This document shows positions 26,272 through 33,838 of a stretch of DNA of 64,000 nucleotides, piece after piece. Positions within the stretch are counted from its first letter, which is position 1, and the number at the start of each line of letters is the position of its first letter. A program made the position numbers and the translations under genes. Below the pieces are notes generated by a model. That model had not been told where the DNA came from and did no database searches. It saw nothing but the letters and a program-made list of their open reading frames with translations. Source of the stretch: Bacillus_BD sp050389805. Its GTDB lineage: Bacteria > Bacillota > Bacilli > Bacillales > Cytobacillaceae. The stretch is from contig NZ_CP130945.1 of NCBI RefSeq assembly GCF_050389805.1, positions 2,542,001-2,606,000 of the forward strand, written 5' to 3'.

Positions 26272-27096
26272 TTATCTTCTATGATATTCACTAGGCACAG
26301 CGTTAATTCTAATATTTCGATCAAGTTCTGCGATTTTTGCCATATCGTCTGCACTTAATTCAAAGTCAAATAGATTAAAGTTCTCTTCTATGCGGGAAGG
26401 TGTTACAGATTTTGGAATAACAATTGAACCTTCTTGCAAATGCCAACGAAGAATCACTTGAGCTGCCGTTTTTCCATGCGCTGTTGCAAGTTCCTTGATT
26501 ACTTCATCTTGTAGAACATCGCGCCCATTCATTAATGGACAATAAGATTCAATATAAATATTATGTTTTGCACAAAATTCTTTCAGCTCTTTCTGCTGGA
26601 AGTATGGATGACATTCTACCTGATTCACGGTCGGAACTACTTCACATTCATTTAATATTCTTTCCAGATGCTCAATATCGAAGTTACTCACACCAATTGC
26701 CTTGGCACGACCTTCTTTATAAATTTTTTCCATCGCTTTATAACTTTCAACATATAAATCAAATTTAGGTGTTGGCCAATGGATGAGATATAAATCAACA
26801 TAATCCAGACCGAGTCTATCTAAACTGTCATCAAATGCTTTTAGTGTTTTCTCATAACCTTGGTCAGCGTTCCATAACTTTGTTGTAACAAAAAGATTTT
26901 CTCTTGGAATAGAACTTTCAGCAATTGCTTGTCCTACGCCTTTTTCATTTTCATAAATGGTTGCTGTGTCAATTAAACGATAACCTGTCTTTAGAGCTGT
27001 TGCAACTGCAGGTTTCGCTTCTTCATCCGGTACCTGCCAAACACCATATCCCAATTGTGGCATTTTGCTACCATTATTTAATGTTACGTAATTCAT
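26272..27096 (-). CDS. Aldo/keto reductase
   Basis: This 274-residue NADPH-dependent reductase has the whole AKR set: Asp and Tyr in DTATIYENE (residues about 43-51), Lys in VTTKLW, His in LIHWPTP, GVSNFD, QVECHPYFQQ and the coenzyme motif IPKSVTPSRIEEN. It is close in layout to Bacillus YvgN/YtbE glyoxal/methylglyoxal reductases. The ribosome site AAAGGATG lies ahead. It is downstream of an inactivated OYE gene in the same direction; both act on reactive carbonyls. Confidence 0.93.
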   Translation of the reverse strand: MNYVTLNNGSKMPQLGYGVWQVPDEEAKPAVATALKTGYRLIDTATIYENEKGVGQAIAESSIPRENLFVTTKLWNADQGYEKTLKAFDDSLDRLGLDYVDLYLIHWPTPKFDLYVESYKAMEKIYKEGRAKAIGVSNFDIEHLERILNECEVVPTVNQVECHPYFQQKELKEFCAKHNIYIESYCPLMNGRDVLQDEVIKELATAHGKTAAQVILRWHLQEGSIVIPKSVTPSRIEENFNLFDFELSADDMAKIAELDRNIRINAVPSEYHRR

Positions 27097-27207
27097 AAAT
27101 TCGCATCCTTTCTAGCTGTTTTATAAAATCTAGTGAAGTGGCTCTCCATTCTTTAATCACCATTTATTGTAACAATAGAAATTTTCCAAGTAAAACGATT
27201 GAATTTG

Positions 27208-27270
27208 AAAAACACAATTGAACGTAACTGCAACATTGACGACTATGGGATATGGCGTACAATGTGTTAA
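27208..27270 (+). pseudogene. 3' remnant of a paralogue of the small protein at 33297
   Basis: The frame ends NTIERNCNIDDYGIWRTMC and stop. It matches the end of the gene at 33297-33620 (NIIERNLNIDDNEIWRTMC) in 15 of 19 residues, and the DNA after the stop, including AGATCAAAA and the terminator, is also similar. Nothing upstream matches. A full copy was probably here and lost its 5' part. Confidence 0.75.
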
Positions 27271-27292
27271 AAGTTTTTTAGATCAAAATCAT

Positions 27293-27339
27293 AAAAGACG
27301 ACTCGACATTCAAAACATGAATGGTAGTCGTCTTTTATA
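27293..27339. terminator. Terminator between the remnant and the OYE gene
   Basis: AAAAGACGACT and AGTCGTCTTTTA form a stem over an 18-base loop. It resembles the terminator at 33648 and lies 22 bases past the minus-strand OYE stop, so it can serve both directions. Confidence 0.8.
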
Positions 27340-27360
27340 ATAGATGAACTTTTTTTGTTA

Positions 27361-28470
27361 TCAAACACCCGGAAACCATCCTGGTGTATTTATGATGACA
27401 TTCCATAATGGGTCGGGAATGAACAGTTCTTTTTGTTTGTTTTTATCCAATTCTGTTACAATTTCATTTTCTTTACCTTCTGCTATTTTTTGAACCCAAT
27501 CAGGATCTATAATGAGTTCTCTTCCGATTGCCAACAGTGGAATCCTTGTTTCGAAGGCTTTACGTGCATCTTGGGCAGAGTAGATGGAACCTACCGCAAT
27601 TAGCGGAACACGCTCTCGAATGGTTTCAAGCAGGTATTGAATTCGTGTTTGATTAAGGTTCTCGACTCCTCTTCTAGGTTTTGAAAAGAAATCCGATAAT
27701 GAGACGTGTAAATAATCAAGGTCCTTGTCAGCTAGTGAATCTACCAATTTAAGCGTATCTTCCATTGTAATCCCAGGAGTTTCTGGCTCTTCGGGTGAAA
27801 AGCGATACCCAACAATAAAAGGGGAGGTAGCGTGTTCTTTTACAACTTTTATGACTTCATTGATGATTGCAAGTGGAAAGGTCATTCGTTTCTCTAAATT
27901 TCCCCCAAAACGATCTTCTCTTCGATTGGAGTGTGGCGAAAAAAATTGTTGGATTAAATAACCATTTGCTCCGTGAATTTCAACACCGTCATAACCTGCT
28001 TCAATGGCACGTCTAGTCGTTTCTCCAAAGGCATGAATGATTTCTTCAACTTCTGATTCACTTAACGATCGTGGTTTGACCTCGGGCTCTTCAGTCGAAA
28101 CACCACCTCTTTCTGCAGGTATATCACTTGCACTAACAATTTCTCCATTTGGCACTAATTCAGGTGGACACATCCTTCCACCATGAAAAATTTGTAAAAT
28201 GGCTTTTGCCCCTTGTTCTTTAATTGCGTTTGCTAACCTTTTTAAGCTTGGGATCATATCATCGGAATCACCTGCAAACTCCCCAGGAAAACCTTTACCA
28301 TTTGGAGTAACATAGGTACAAGCGGTAATCACCATGCTGACACCTTTTGATCGACCGGCATAATAGTTAACCTCATCATCTGAAACGGTTCCATCTGGAT
28401 TCGATGAGAAATTTGTCATAGGCGCCATCACGATTAGCTTTTTCAACTCCACTCCGTTTGGAAGGGTTAA
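27361..28470 (-). pseudogene. Old Yellow Enzyme-type flavin oxidoreductase, 3' part (split by IS607)
   Basis: This holds about 368 codons of an NADH:flavin oxidoreductase: LTLPNGVELKKLIVMAPMT at its broken start, QIFHGGRM, the active-site GVEIHGANGYLIQQF and FSPHSNRREDRFGG, VGSIYSAQDA and AIGRELIIDPDW. Similar to Bacillus YqiG-type proteins. The normal N-terminus is missing. It lies on the far side of the IS607 element at 31076-31119. A GTG or ATG inside could still start a shortened protein (frame open from 28452), but it would lack the first barrel strand. Confidence 0.88.
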
Positions 28471-28472
28471 AA

Positions 28473-28510
28473 ACTGTTTGTCTATTTCGTGACATTTATA
28501 GACAAACAGT
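28473..28510 (+). promoter_or_regulatory. Perfect 13-bp inverted repeat at the IS607 left end
   Basis: ACTGTTTGTCTAT (28473-28485) and ATAGACAAACAGT (28498-28510) flank a 12-base loop. It is placed right before tnpA and likely serves as the recombinase binding site and as autoregulatory operator. Confidence 0.65.
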
Positions 28511-28533
28511 GGTTATTAATGGATAATTTAACT

Positions 28534-29208
28534 ATGGAAAAATTATATCGATTAAGTGAAGTTGCAAGAATTTTAGCTGTTTCCACACGCACCATACAGC
28601 GTTGGGATGTGGCTGGGAAAATTAAATGTATACGAACGCCTAATGGGAAACGGAGAATACCTGAGAGTGAGATTCAGCGTATTTTAGGGAAACATCCCGA
28701 TCAACCTACGGAAAGAAAATTAGTGATTTATGCCCGAGTCTCCTCTCACGAACAAAAGAAAAAAGGAGATTTAGAACGACAAGTACAAATCATAAAAGAA
28801 AAAATCGATTCTTCTCTTTTCTCTACGATTGATATCATAGAAGATGTGGGATCGGGCTTACATGATAAACGTAAAGGTTTACTAAAATTACTTACATTGG
28901 CAAAGAACAAACAAATTACGGACGTGGCGGTTCGCTACAAAGATCGATTAACCCGATTTGGCTTTGAATATTTACACATTTATTTCGATAGTCATGGGGA
29001 TACACTACATGTCCTGGATGACAAAGAAAAGGAACCAACCCTTCAAGAGGAATTAGTGGAAGATCTATTGGCAATTGTAACGAGTTTTTCTGGAAAATTG
29101 TACGGAAGCCGCAGCCATAAAAATCACATCATTCAAGAAAAAGTGAAAGGAGCTATCCACGATGTTGCAAACTTACCAGACAAGGTTGAGGAGAAATCAA
29201 CTGAATAA
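28534..29208 (+). CDS. tnpA: IS607-family serine recombinase TnpA
   Basis: This protein of about 224 residues has a MerR-type helix-turn-helix (LSEVARILAVSTRTIQRWDVAGKIK) followed by a small serine-recombinase domain. The catalytic Ser lies in YARVSSHEQKKKGDLERQ; the later VAVRYKDRLTRFGF carries the family Arg residues. The HTH-first order is the hallmark of IS607. The start is uncertain: ATG 28534 gives the usual MEKLYRLSEV start, ATG 28519 is also possible and neither has a strong ribosome site. Its 3' end overlaps tnpB by 47 bp. Confidence 0.9.
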   Translation: MEKLYRLSEVARILAVSTRTIQRWDVAGKIKCIRTPNGKRRIPESEIQRILGKHPDQPTERKLVIYARVSSHEQKKKGDLERQVQIIKEKIDSSLFSTIDIIEDVGSGLHDKRKGLLKLLTLAKNKQITDVAVRYKDRLTRFGFEYLHIYFDSHGDTLHVLDDKEKEPTLQEELVEDLLAIVTSFSGKLYGSRSHKNHIIQEKVKGAIHDVANLPDKVEEKSTE

Positions 29209-30704
29209 CGGTTTGTGTTCAGAAGACTACCTCCAGGAATACGGTGAGTTTTTTGGTCAACTGGAACGGAAACTGTTTGTACAATTTTATGTGAATAAGC
29301 AAACCGTTTCCTCGATCAAGTCTACCTTTTCGAACCATCACGGAATCACGGCGAGGCAATTCAATTCTCTTCGGATTCAATTGGAAGGAAAAATCGATTC
29401 GGTCAAGGAAAACAGAAAATTCAAAATCGAACAATTAACGGAGAAGATTATAGCAGTTGAGCGATCGATCGAAAAGCATCTTAGACAAAAAGAGAAGTGG
29501 CAGGAAAAAATTCAAAAATTGACTCCAACGAACCCCCAATTTGAGAACACCGTTAAAAGATATCGAAACATCAAGTTTGTCCTCCACCAAAAGAAGCGAA
29601 AATTACGTAATCTCCAACAGAAACAAGCAAAGTTACAATATGATATACAAGTTAATCGAATCCGGATTTGTTTTGGCTCGAAGGCACTGTTCCACAAGCA
29701 ATTTTATTTAGAAGAAAATGGGTACAAGTCCCATGAAGAATGGAAACAAGATTGGCAAAACAAGCGCAGTGCTCAATTTCTTGTCGTAGGGTCAAAAGAC
29801 GAAACCTTCGGAAATCAAAGTGCTCCCTACAATCTAGAGAATGAACTTCGTTTACGTGTCTCCCACTGCTTTGAAGGAAAATACGGAAAATATATTTATT
29901 TTTCCAACGTGTTATTTCCATATGGACAACCCTTTTTAGATGAAGCAAAGAAAGCGTACATCGGTATCACAAAAGGTGGAAGACCACAGAAATACTTTAA
30001 AGCCGTCACCTATCGTTTTGTAAGAGAACAAAAAGGGTGGTATCTCTATGCGACGGTAGATAGAGAAACACCTGATATCGAGACAACAAACCTTGGAGGA
30101 GCAATCGGAATTGACTTAAATGCAGGTTTTTTAACTGCCTGTGAAATTGATCGATTCGGGAACCCATTACGTGAGTGGAAGATTTCTTGCCAAATGTATG
30201 ACAGAAGAAAAGAGCAAATTTCGGCTTCTCTGAGTAATGGGATTCAAAGTGTCTTACTGTATGCCAAAGAAAAAGGAAAGCAGGTAGTGATTGAAAACCT
30301 CAACTTCTCCAAGAAAAAAGCAGCATTAGGAGAAAATAATAAAAAAATATGCTCGGATGTTATCGGGATTTGCTTTTGCCCAATTCCAAGAAATCATCCA
30401 ATCCAAGGGGAAGAAACTGGGTGTAGGTGTAGTGTCTATTAACCCCGCCTATACAAGTCAAATTGGTCATATGAAGTTTATGGCTCGTTACGGGTTTAGT
30501 TCACACGGTTCCGCCGCTTGTATGATTGCCAGAAAATCTTTTCGCTTCCGGACAGAGCAACCGAGATATGATACGGTTTTAGGACTCCCAAAGACATTTG
30601 ACAAAGAAAAATCCAATTATAGAAATTGGATGAGTTTAACCCAATATATCAAAAAGAATTATACGTTCCAGGACAAAATTGAGTTGTTAAAGGCAGATCG
30701 CTAA
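29162..30704 (+). pseudogene. tnpB: TnpB-type RNA-guided nuclease, one frameshift in an A7 run
   Basis: The first part (to 30442) starts at ATG with AAAGGAG ahead. It has an N-terminal region with long Lys/Arg-rich coiled coil (residues 80-165), then RuvC-I Asp in IGIDLNAGF and RuvC-II Glu in VIENLNFSKKK. The frame breaks at A7 (30341-30347); the continuation YARMLSGFAFAQFQEIIQ... runs to 30704. The C-terminus reads NPAYTSQIG and FSSHGSAACMIARKSF. It lacks the CxxC zinc ribbon and the usual D-x-NAA, a variant end also seen in other long TnpB-related proteins as I recall. The break may be a sequencing error, real loss, or slippage on A7. Confidence 0.8.
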
Positions 30705-31075
30705 CAGGCTTTACTGCATTGGAACGGGGGCAACGCTTCCCTGATACCTGTAAGGAATGAAGGGACCACGTACTTCCGTTCTCGTCATATTTAATTTTTT
30801 TATATAGCGAGGCTAACAGCCTGAAAAGAGTACAGCGAGATAGAACTCCTGTATCCTTGCGCGTACGTTGTACTCAAGGTCAACGTAATGGGCATGTGAC
30901 GGAAACAATGAAATCTATTTGGAGTTTAAAAACTTATCTAGATGGATGTTTCCATTCTTGTTTTGGAGCGTGACTCTCCAACGTGATTCGTAAGAAAAAC
31001 TGTTCGTCTTACGTGCAAGAATTTATCTCTTGAACAGGCATTTGTATTGAATGACTATAAATGTCTATGTTTTTA
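30705..31075 (+). ncRNA. Candidate omega RNA (guide RNA scaffold) at the IS607 right end
   Basis: These 370 bases are non-coding but rich in hairpins: TTGGAG..CTCCAA near 30963-30981, CGTAAGA...TCTTACG near 30989-31013, and a long-range GAACGG...CCGTTC pairing near 30723-30785. TnpB proteins use RNA made from the 3' end of their gene up to the element edge, with the guide read from flanking DNA. The guide here would begin at about 31076 (GGAACGGTTAAAGG...), inside the OYE gene. Confidence 0.5.
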
Positions 31076-31119
31076 GGAACGGTTAAAGGTGATAGCATTA
31101 ATTGATTGTTTGAATTCAT
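31076..31119 (-). pseudogene. Old Yellow Enzyme 5' fragment (first codons)
   Basis: On the minus strand ATG 31119 follows AGGAGGA (about 31128-31134) and reads MNSNNQLMLSPLTVP before entering the IS607 end. The other part of the gene resumes at 28470 with LTLPNGVELKK. The pieces form a standard OYE N-terminus. The promoter and ribosome site are therefore intact but drive only a short peptide. Confidence 0.8.
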
Positions 31120-31292
31120 ACTGCGGTTTCCTCCTAATTTTATCTGAAGGCATGAGAAATATTCCATTATAGCCTTGACAATTGGACTATCCTTTATGAA
31201 AGTAAATCGAAGGTCTTGTCCAACTAATTAGTTATACATCCTTATTTTAGCAGATGAAAAATTAAGGGATCAATCAGCCTACCTTATGTTTT

Positions 31293-31335
31293 ATGACACG
31301 GTGTCATTTGTGATACAATATATGACAGAGTGTCA
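31293..31335 (+). promoter_or_regulatory. Two operator-like palindromes around the GT8 promoter
   Basis: ATGACACGGTGTCAT (31293-31307) is a palindrome about a central G. TGACAGAGTGTCA (31323-31335) is a second, slightly imperfect copy 28-30 bases on. A -10 hexamer TACAAT (31314-31319) lies between them. The layout suggests a TetR- or GntR-type repressor; no such gene is adjacent. Confidence 0.6.
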
Positions 31336-31387
31336 CACTCTCAAATGATGAAGAGTAAAAAGAATGTGAGGTAGGATTGATTTTAAA

Positions 31388-32215
31388 ATGAATATACTCG
31401 TTACGTTGGATTCAAATTATATAAAACCGTTAAAAGTGATGCTTAAATCTCTTTTTCTCAATAATCATGGTAATTCCTTTACTATCTATTTAATACATTC
31501 TAGTATAGCGAAACAAGAATTAGAGGATTTAGATCTGTTTATTCGAAATGATGGTAGTCAATTAGAAGTAATTGGAATCGACGATAGCTATTTTAAGGAC
31601 GCACCGACTCTTTTACATTATACAAAAGCAATGTATTATCGACTGCTAGCATTTGAATTCTTACCGAAGGAATTAGACCGAATTTTATATTTAGACCCTG
31701 ATATATTAGTGATCAACCCAGTCAGAGAGTTATATGAAACGGATATGGATAGCTATTTGTATGCAGCGGCATACCATGACCATGTGATGGTCAAAGGAGT
31801 GAATAAGGTTCGATTAAATCATTACGAAATGGATGCTTATTATAACTCAGGGGTACTATTAATGAATTTGGAATTGCAGAGAGAATGGATTGACAAGAAC
31901 ACTATCTTTGAATTTGTTGAAAAAAATCGAGCCAAATTAATTATGCCAGATCAAGATGTGATTAATATTCTATACTCGAAACAAATAAAGAGTTTAGATG
32001 AGAAATTGTATAATTATGATGTACGCTACTACAATTATTATAAAATCAAGAATGGCGGCATCTGTGACATGGATTTTATTTTCAGAAATACGGTCATTCT
32101 TCATTTTTGCGGAAAGAAAAAACCATGGAAGAAACATTATAGTGGTAAATTCTATTCCTTATATAAACATTATGAACATTTAGCTTTGAATAAGTCAGTA
32201 GGTGCAGTTCAATAA
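31388..32215 (+). CDS. Glycosyltransferase family 8 protein
   Basis: This 275-residue enzyme has the GT8 GT-A fold: MNILVTLDSNYIKPLKVMLKSL at the N-terminus, metal-binding LYLDPDILV (DxD at about residues 100-102), YYNSGVLLMNL and LPDQDVIN-like MPDQDVINIL, and the closing HFCGKKKPWKKHY. It should transfer a hexose from a nucleotide sugar to a cell-envelope or soluble acceptor. The ribosome site is GAGGTAGG with a slightly long spacer. A repressor-type operator pair covers the promoter. The alarmone synthetase gene follows at 70 bp and may be cotranscribed. Confidence 0.92.
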   Translation: MNILVTLDSNYIKPLKVMLKSLFLNNHGNSFTIYLIHSSIAKQELEDLDLFIRNDGSQLEVIGIDDSYFKDAPTLLHYTKAMYYRLLAFEFLPKELDRILYLDPDILVINPVRELYETDMDSYLYAAAYHDHVMVKGVNKVRLNHYEMDAYYNSGVLLMNLELQREWIDKNTIFEFVEKNRAKLIMPDQDVINILYSKQIKSLDEKLYNYDVRYYNYYKIKNGGICDMDFIFRNTVILHFCGKKKPWKKHYSGKFYSLYKHYEHLALNKSVGAVQ

Positions 32216-32285
32216 TATTTATACATTGAAGGAAATTGAACAATTGTATTTGATTTTTTTCTTTATAGAAAGGAACCCACTAAGA

Positions 32286-33023
32286 ATGAAATTACAACAA
32301 CAACCAATTAACACAGAAACATTAGATGAATTGCGTTTGAAAATAACCCGATTTGGTCTTGCCTATCAATTTGCCTTAGAAGAAATTAGTACGAAAGTTA
32401 ACATATTAAAAGAAGAATTTCGTTTAGTTCATGATTACAATCCGATTGAACATGTCAATACTCGAGTGAAATCGATTGAAAGTCTTTTGAAAAAAGTGCA
32501 GAAGAAAAATTTGCCACTATCATTAGAAGCGATTCAAGAGAATATTAAAGACATTGCGGGAATTCGAATTATTTGTTCCTTTGAATCAGATATTTATCGT
32601 GTTAGTGAAATGATTCAAGCACAATCAGATATTGAAGTTGTAGAAGTGAAAGACTATATTCAACATCCAAAACCAAATGGGTATCAAAGTCTACATATTG
32701 TTATGAAGATTCCCGTGTTCATGTCTGATCGAAAAATAGATGTGTACGTAGAGATGCAAATTCGTACCATTGCCATGGATTTCTGGGCGAGTCTTGAACA
32801 TAAAATTTACTATAAATATAATAAGCAAATCCCTGAGTATTTAAGTAGACAATTAAAAGAAGCAGCTGATATGGTCGCTGAACTCGATCGGAAAATGGAG
32901 CAGATCAATATGGAAATCAATATTTTAAAGGAAAACGATCCAGCACAGCCTACTGATCAGTTGATTTTTAATCCGAGAGATTTAATGGAGCAAATGATGG
33001 AAAATATGGATATTACAGATTAA
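32286..33023 (+). CDS. sasA: Small alarmone synthetase (RelA/SpoT domain, YwaC/SasA type)
   Basis: This 245-residue protein makes (p)ppGpp or related alarmones without a hydrolase domain. It shows the synthetase motifs HDYNPIEHVNTRVKSIESL, IKDIAGIRIICSF, KDYIQHPKPNGYQSLH (G-loop Tyr) and VEMQIRTIAMDFWASLEHKI. The DYNPIEH and FWASLEHKIYYK phrases match Bacillus YwaC (SasA). The start is ATG 32286 with AAAGGA; the frame runs back to overlap the GT8 gene but without a ribosome site. In Bacillus YwaC is part of the cell-envelope stress response, which suits its GT8 neighbour. Confidence 0.92.
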   Translation: MKLQQQPINTETLDELRLKITRFGLAYQFALEEISTKVNILKEEFRLVHDYNPIEHVNTRVKSIESLLKKVQKKNLPLSLEAIQENIKDIAGIRIICSFESDIYRVSEMIQAQSDIEVVEVKDYIQHPKPNGYQSLHIVMKIPVFMSDRKIDVYVEMQIRTIAMDFWASLEHKIYYKYNKQIPEYLSRQLKEAADMVAELDRKMEQINMEINILKENDPAQPTDQLIFNPRDLMEQMMENMDITD

Positions 33024-33044
33024 TAAGGAAATGAAACAAGAAGG

Positions 33045-33090
33045 TGATTTCTAAGATTCATAGATGATGGATCTTAGAAATCATTTTTTT
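33045..33090 (+). terminator. Terminator after sasA
   Basis: TGATTTCTAAGAT and ATCTTAGAAATCA are perfectly complementary (13 bp) and are followed by seven T residues. Confidence 0.92.
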
Positions 33091-33296
33091 ATTTCGCGAA
33101 ACTGTAAAGTTTCGGAAGGTCATAGGTGTCTTACGTATTTTTGAGTAAAATCAAAGTTTTTAGAAAAAATAGTGGTAAAAATCCATCTTCTGTTATATAA
33201 TATCTTTAATTAATTTATTTGTTATATAACAAATATTTCGAGAAAGATGTAAGTTAATTTTTAAAAAAAGAAAATCCTAAAGAGGAGCGATGTAAC

Positions 33297-33620
33297 ATGA
33301 AACAAGTGGATTCTATTGCAAGAAGAATACTTGGTTGGAAACTTAATAGATGGGACCGTTGGTACGATTATGAAAACCGTATGTTTATCCAAGATTCAGA
33401 TTTCCAACCCGAGCAAAATATTGAACATGCGATGCTAATTGTGGAAAGGTTGAAGCAATTTGGATTTACGTATACAAACAGTGGTCCAACAGAAGTTCGT
33501 TTCAACAATATTTCTGGTACTGGTAACACGCAAGCACAAGCCATCACAGATGCTGCCTATAATATTATCGAACGTAATTTAAATATTGACGACAATGAGA
33601 TTTGGCGTACTATGTGTTAA
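33297..33620 (+). CDS. Small protein similar to phage ABA-sandwich family
   Basis: This 107-residue protein has a pattern IARRILGWKLNRWDRW....FQPEQNIEHAMLIVERLKQFGFTYT..EVRF....QAQAITDAAYNIIERN. That agrees with the small phage ABA-sandwich proteins common in Bacillus genomes and prophages. Function is not known. GAGGAG lies 8 bases ahead of ATG. No phage genes surround it. A broken paralogue end with the same 3' sequence lies at 27208-27270. The family call is by pattern and moderate. Confidence 0.7.
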   Translation: MKQVDSIARRILGWKLNRWDRWYDYENRMFIQDSDFQPEQNIEHAMLIVERLKQFGFTYTNSGPTEVRFNNISGTGNTQAQAITDAAYNIIERNLNIDDNEIWRTMC

Positions 33621-33647
33621 TTAGTTTCATTACAGATCAAAACCAAG

Positions 33648-33695
33648 AAAGGATGACTCAACATTTAATAATGGAATGAGAGTCGTCCTTTTTTT
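33648..33695 (+). terminator. Terminator after the ABA-like gene
   Basis: AAAGGATGACTC pairs with GAGTCGTCCTTT (one G-T pair) and ends in a T run. Confidence 0.9.
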
Positions 33696-33838
33696 GTTTA
33701 TTTTTGACTTCTTAGAGGAAGAGCCTTTATTAAGATTGATTAACCTAAAGTTCATAAATATTTCAGATTATTGATTAATATAATGAAAGAGCTCATTTCA
33801 AATTAAAGTCTTTTTAGAAAAAAAGGAAGTGAATCTGT

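Larger units (their letters stand above)
28471..31075 (+). mobile_element. IS607-family element (tnpA + tnpB) inserted in an OYE gene
   Basis: About 2.6 kb. It holds a MerR-headed serine recombinase (tnpA), an overlapping tnpB and a 370-bp structured 3' tail. The edges come from joining the OYE pieces: GGAAGGGTTAA (28460-28470) on the left and GGAACGGTTAA (31076-31086) on the right are near-identical, and joining through this block restores the reading frame SPLT(V/L)PNGVEL. Subterminal sequences CTATAAATGTC (right, about 31056-31066) and GACATTTATAG (left, 28491-28501) are inverted matches. The family normally makes no target duplication, so the 11-bp near-repeat is unusual. Confidence 0.85.

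Noticed and set aside
30705..31075. A group II intron or T-box in the hairpin-rich tail after tnpB
   Set aside because: No intron domain V motif, no T-box sequence and no downstream aminoacyl or biosynthesis gene; the place at the IS607 end fits an omega RNA better.
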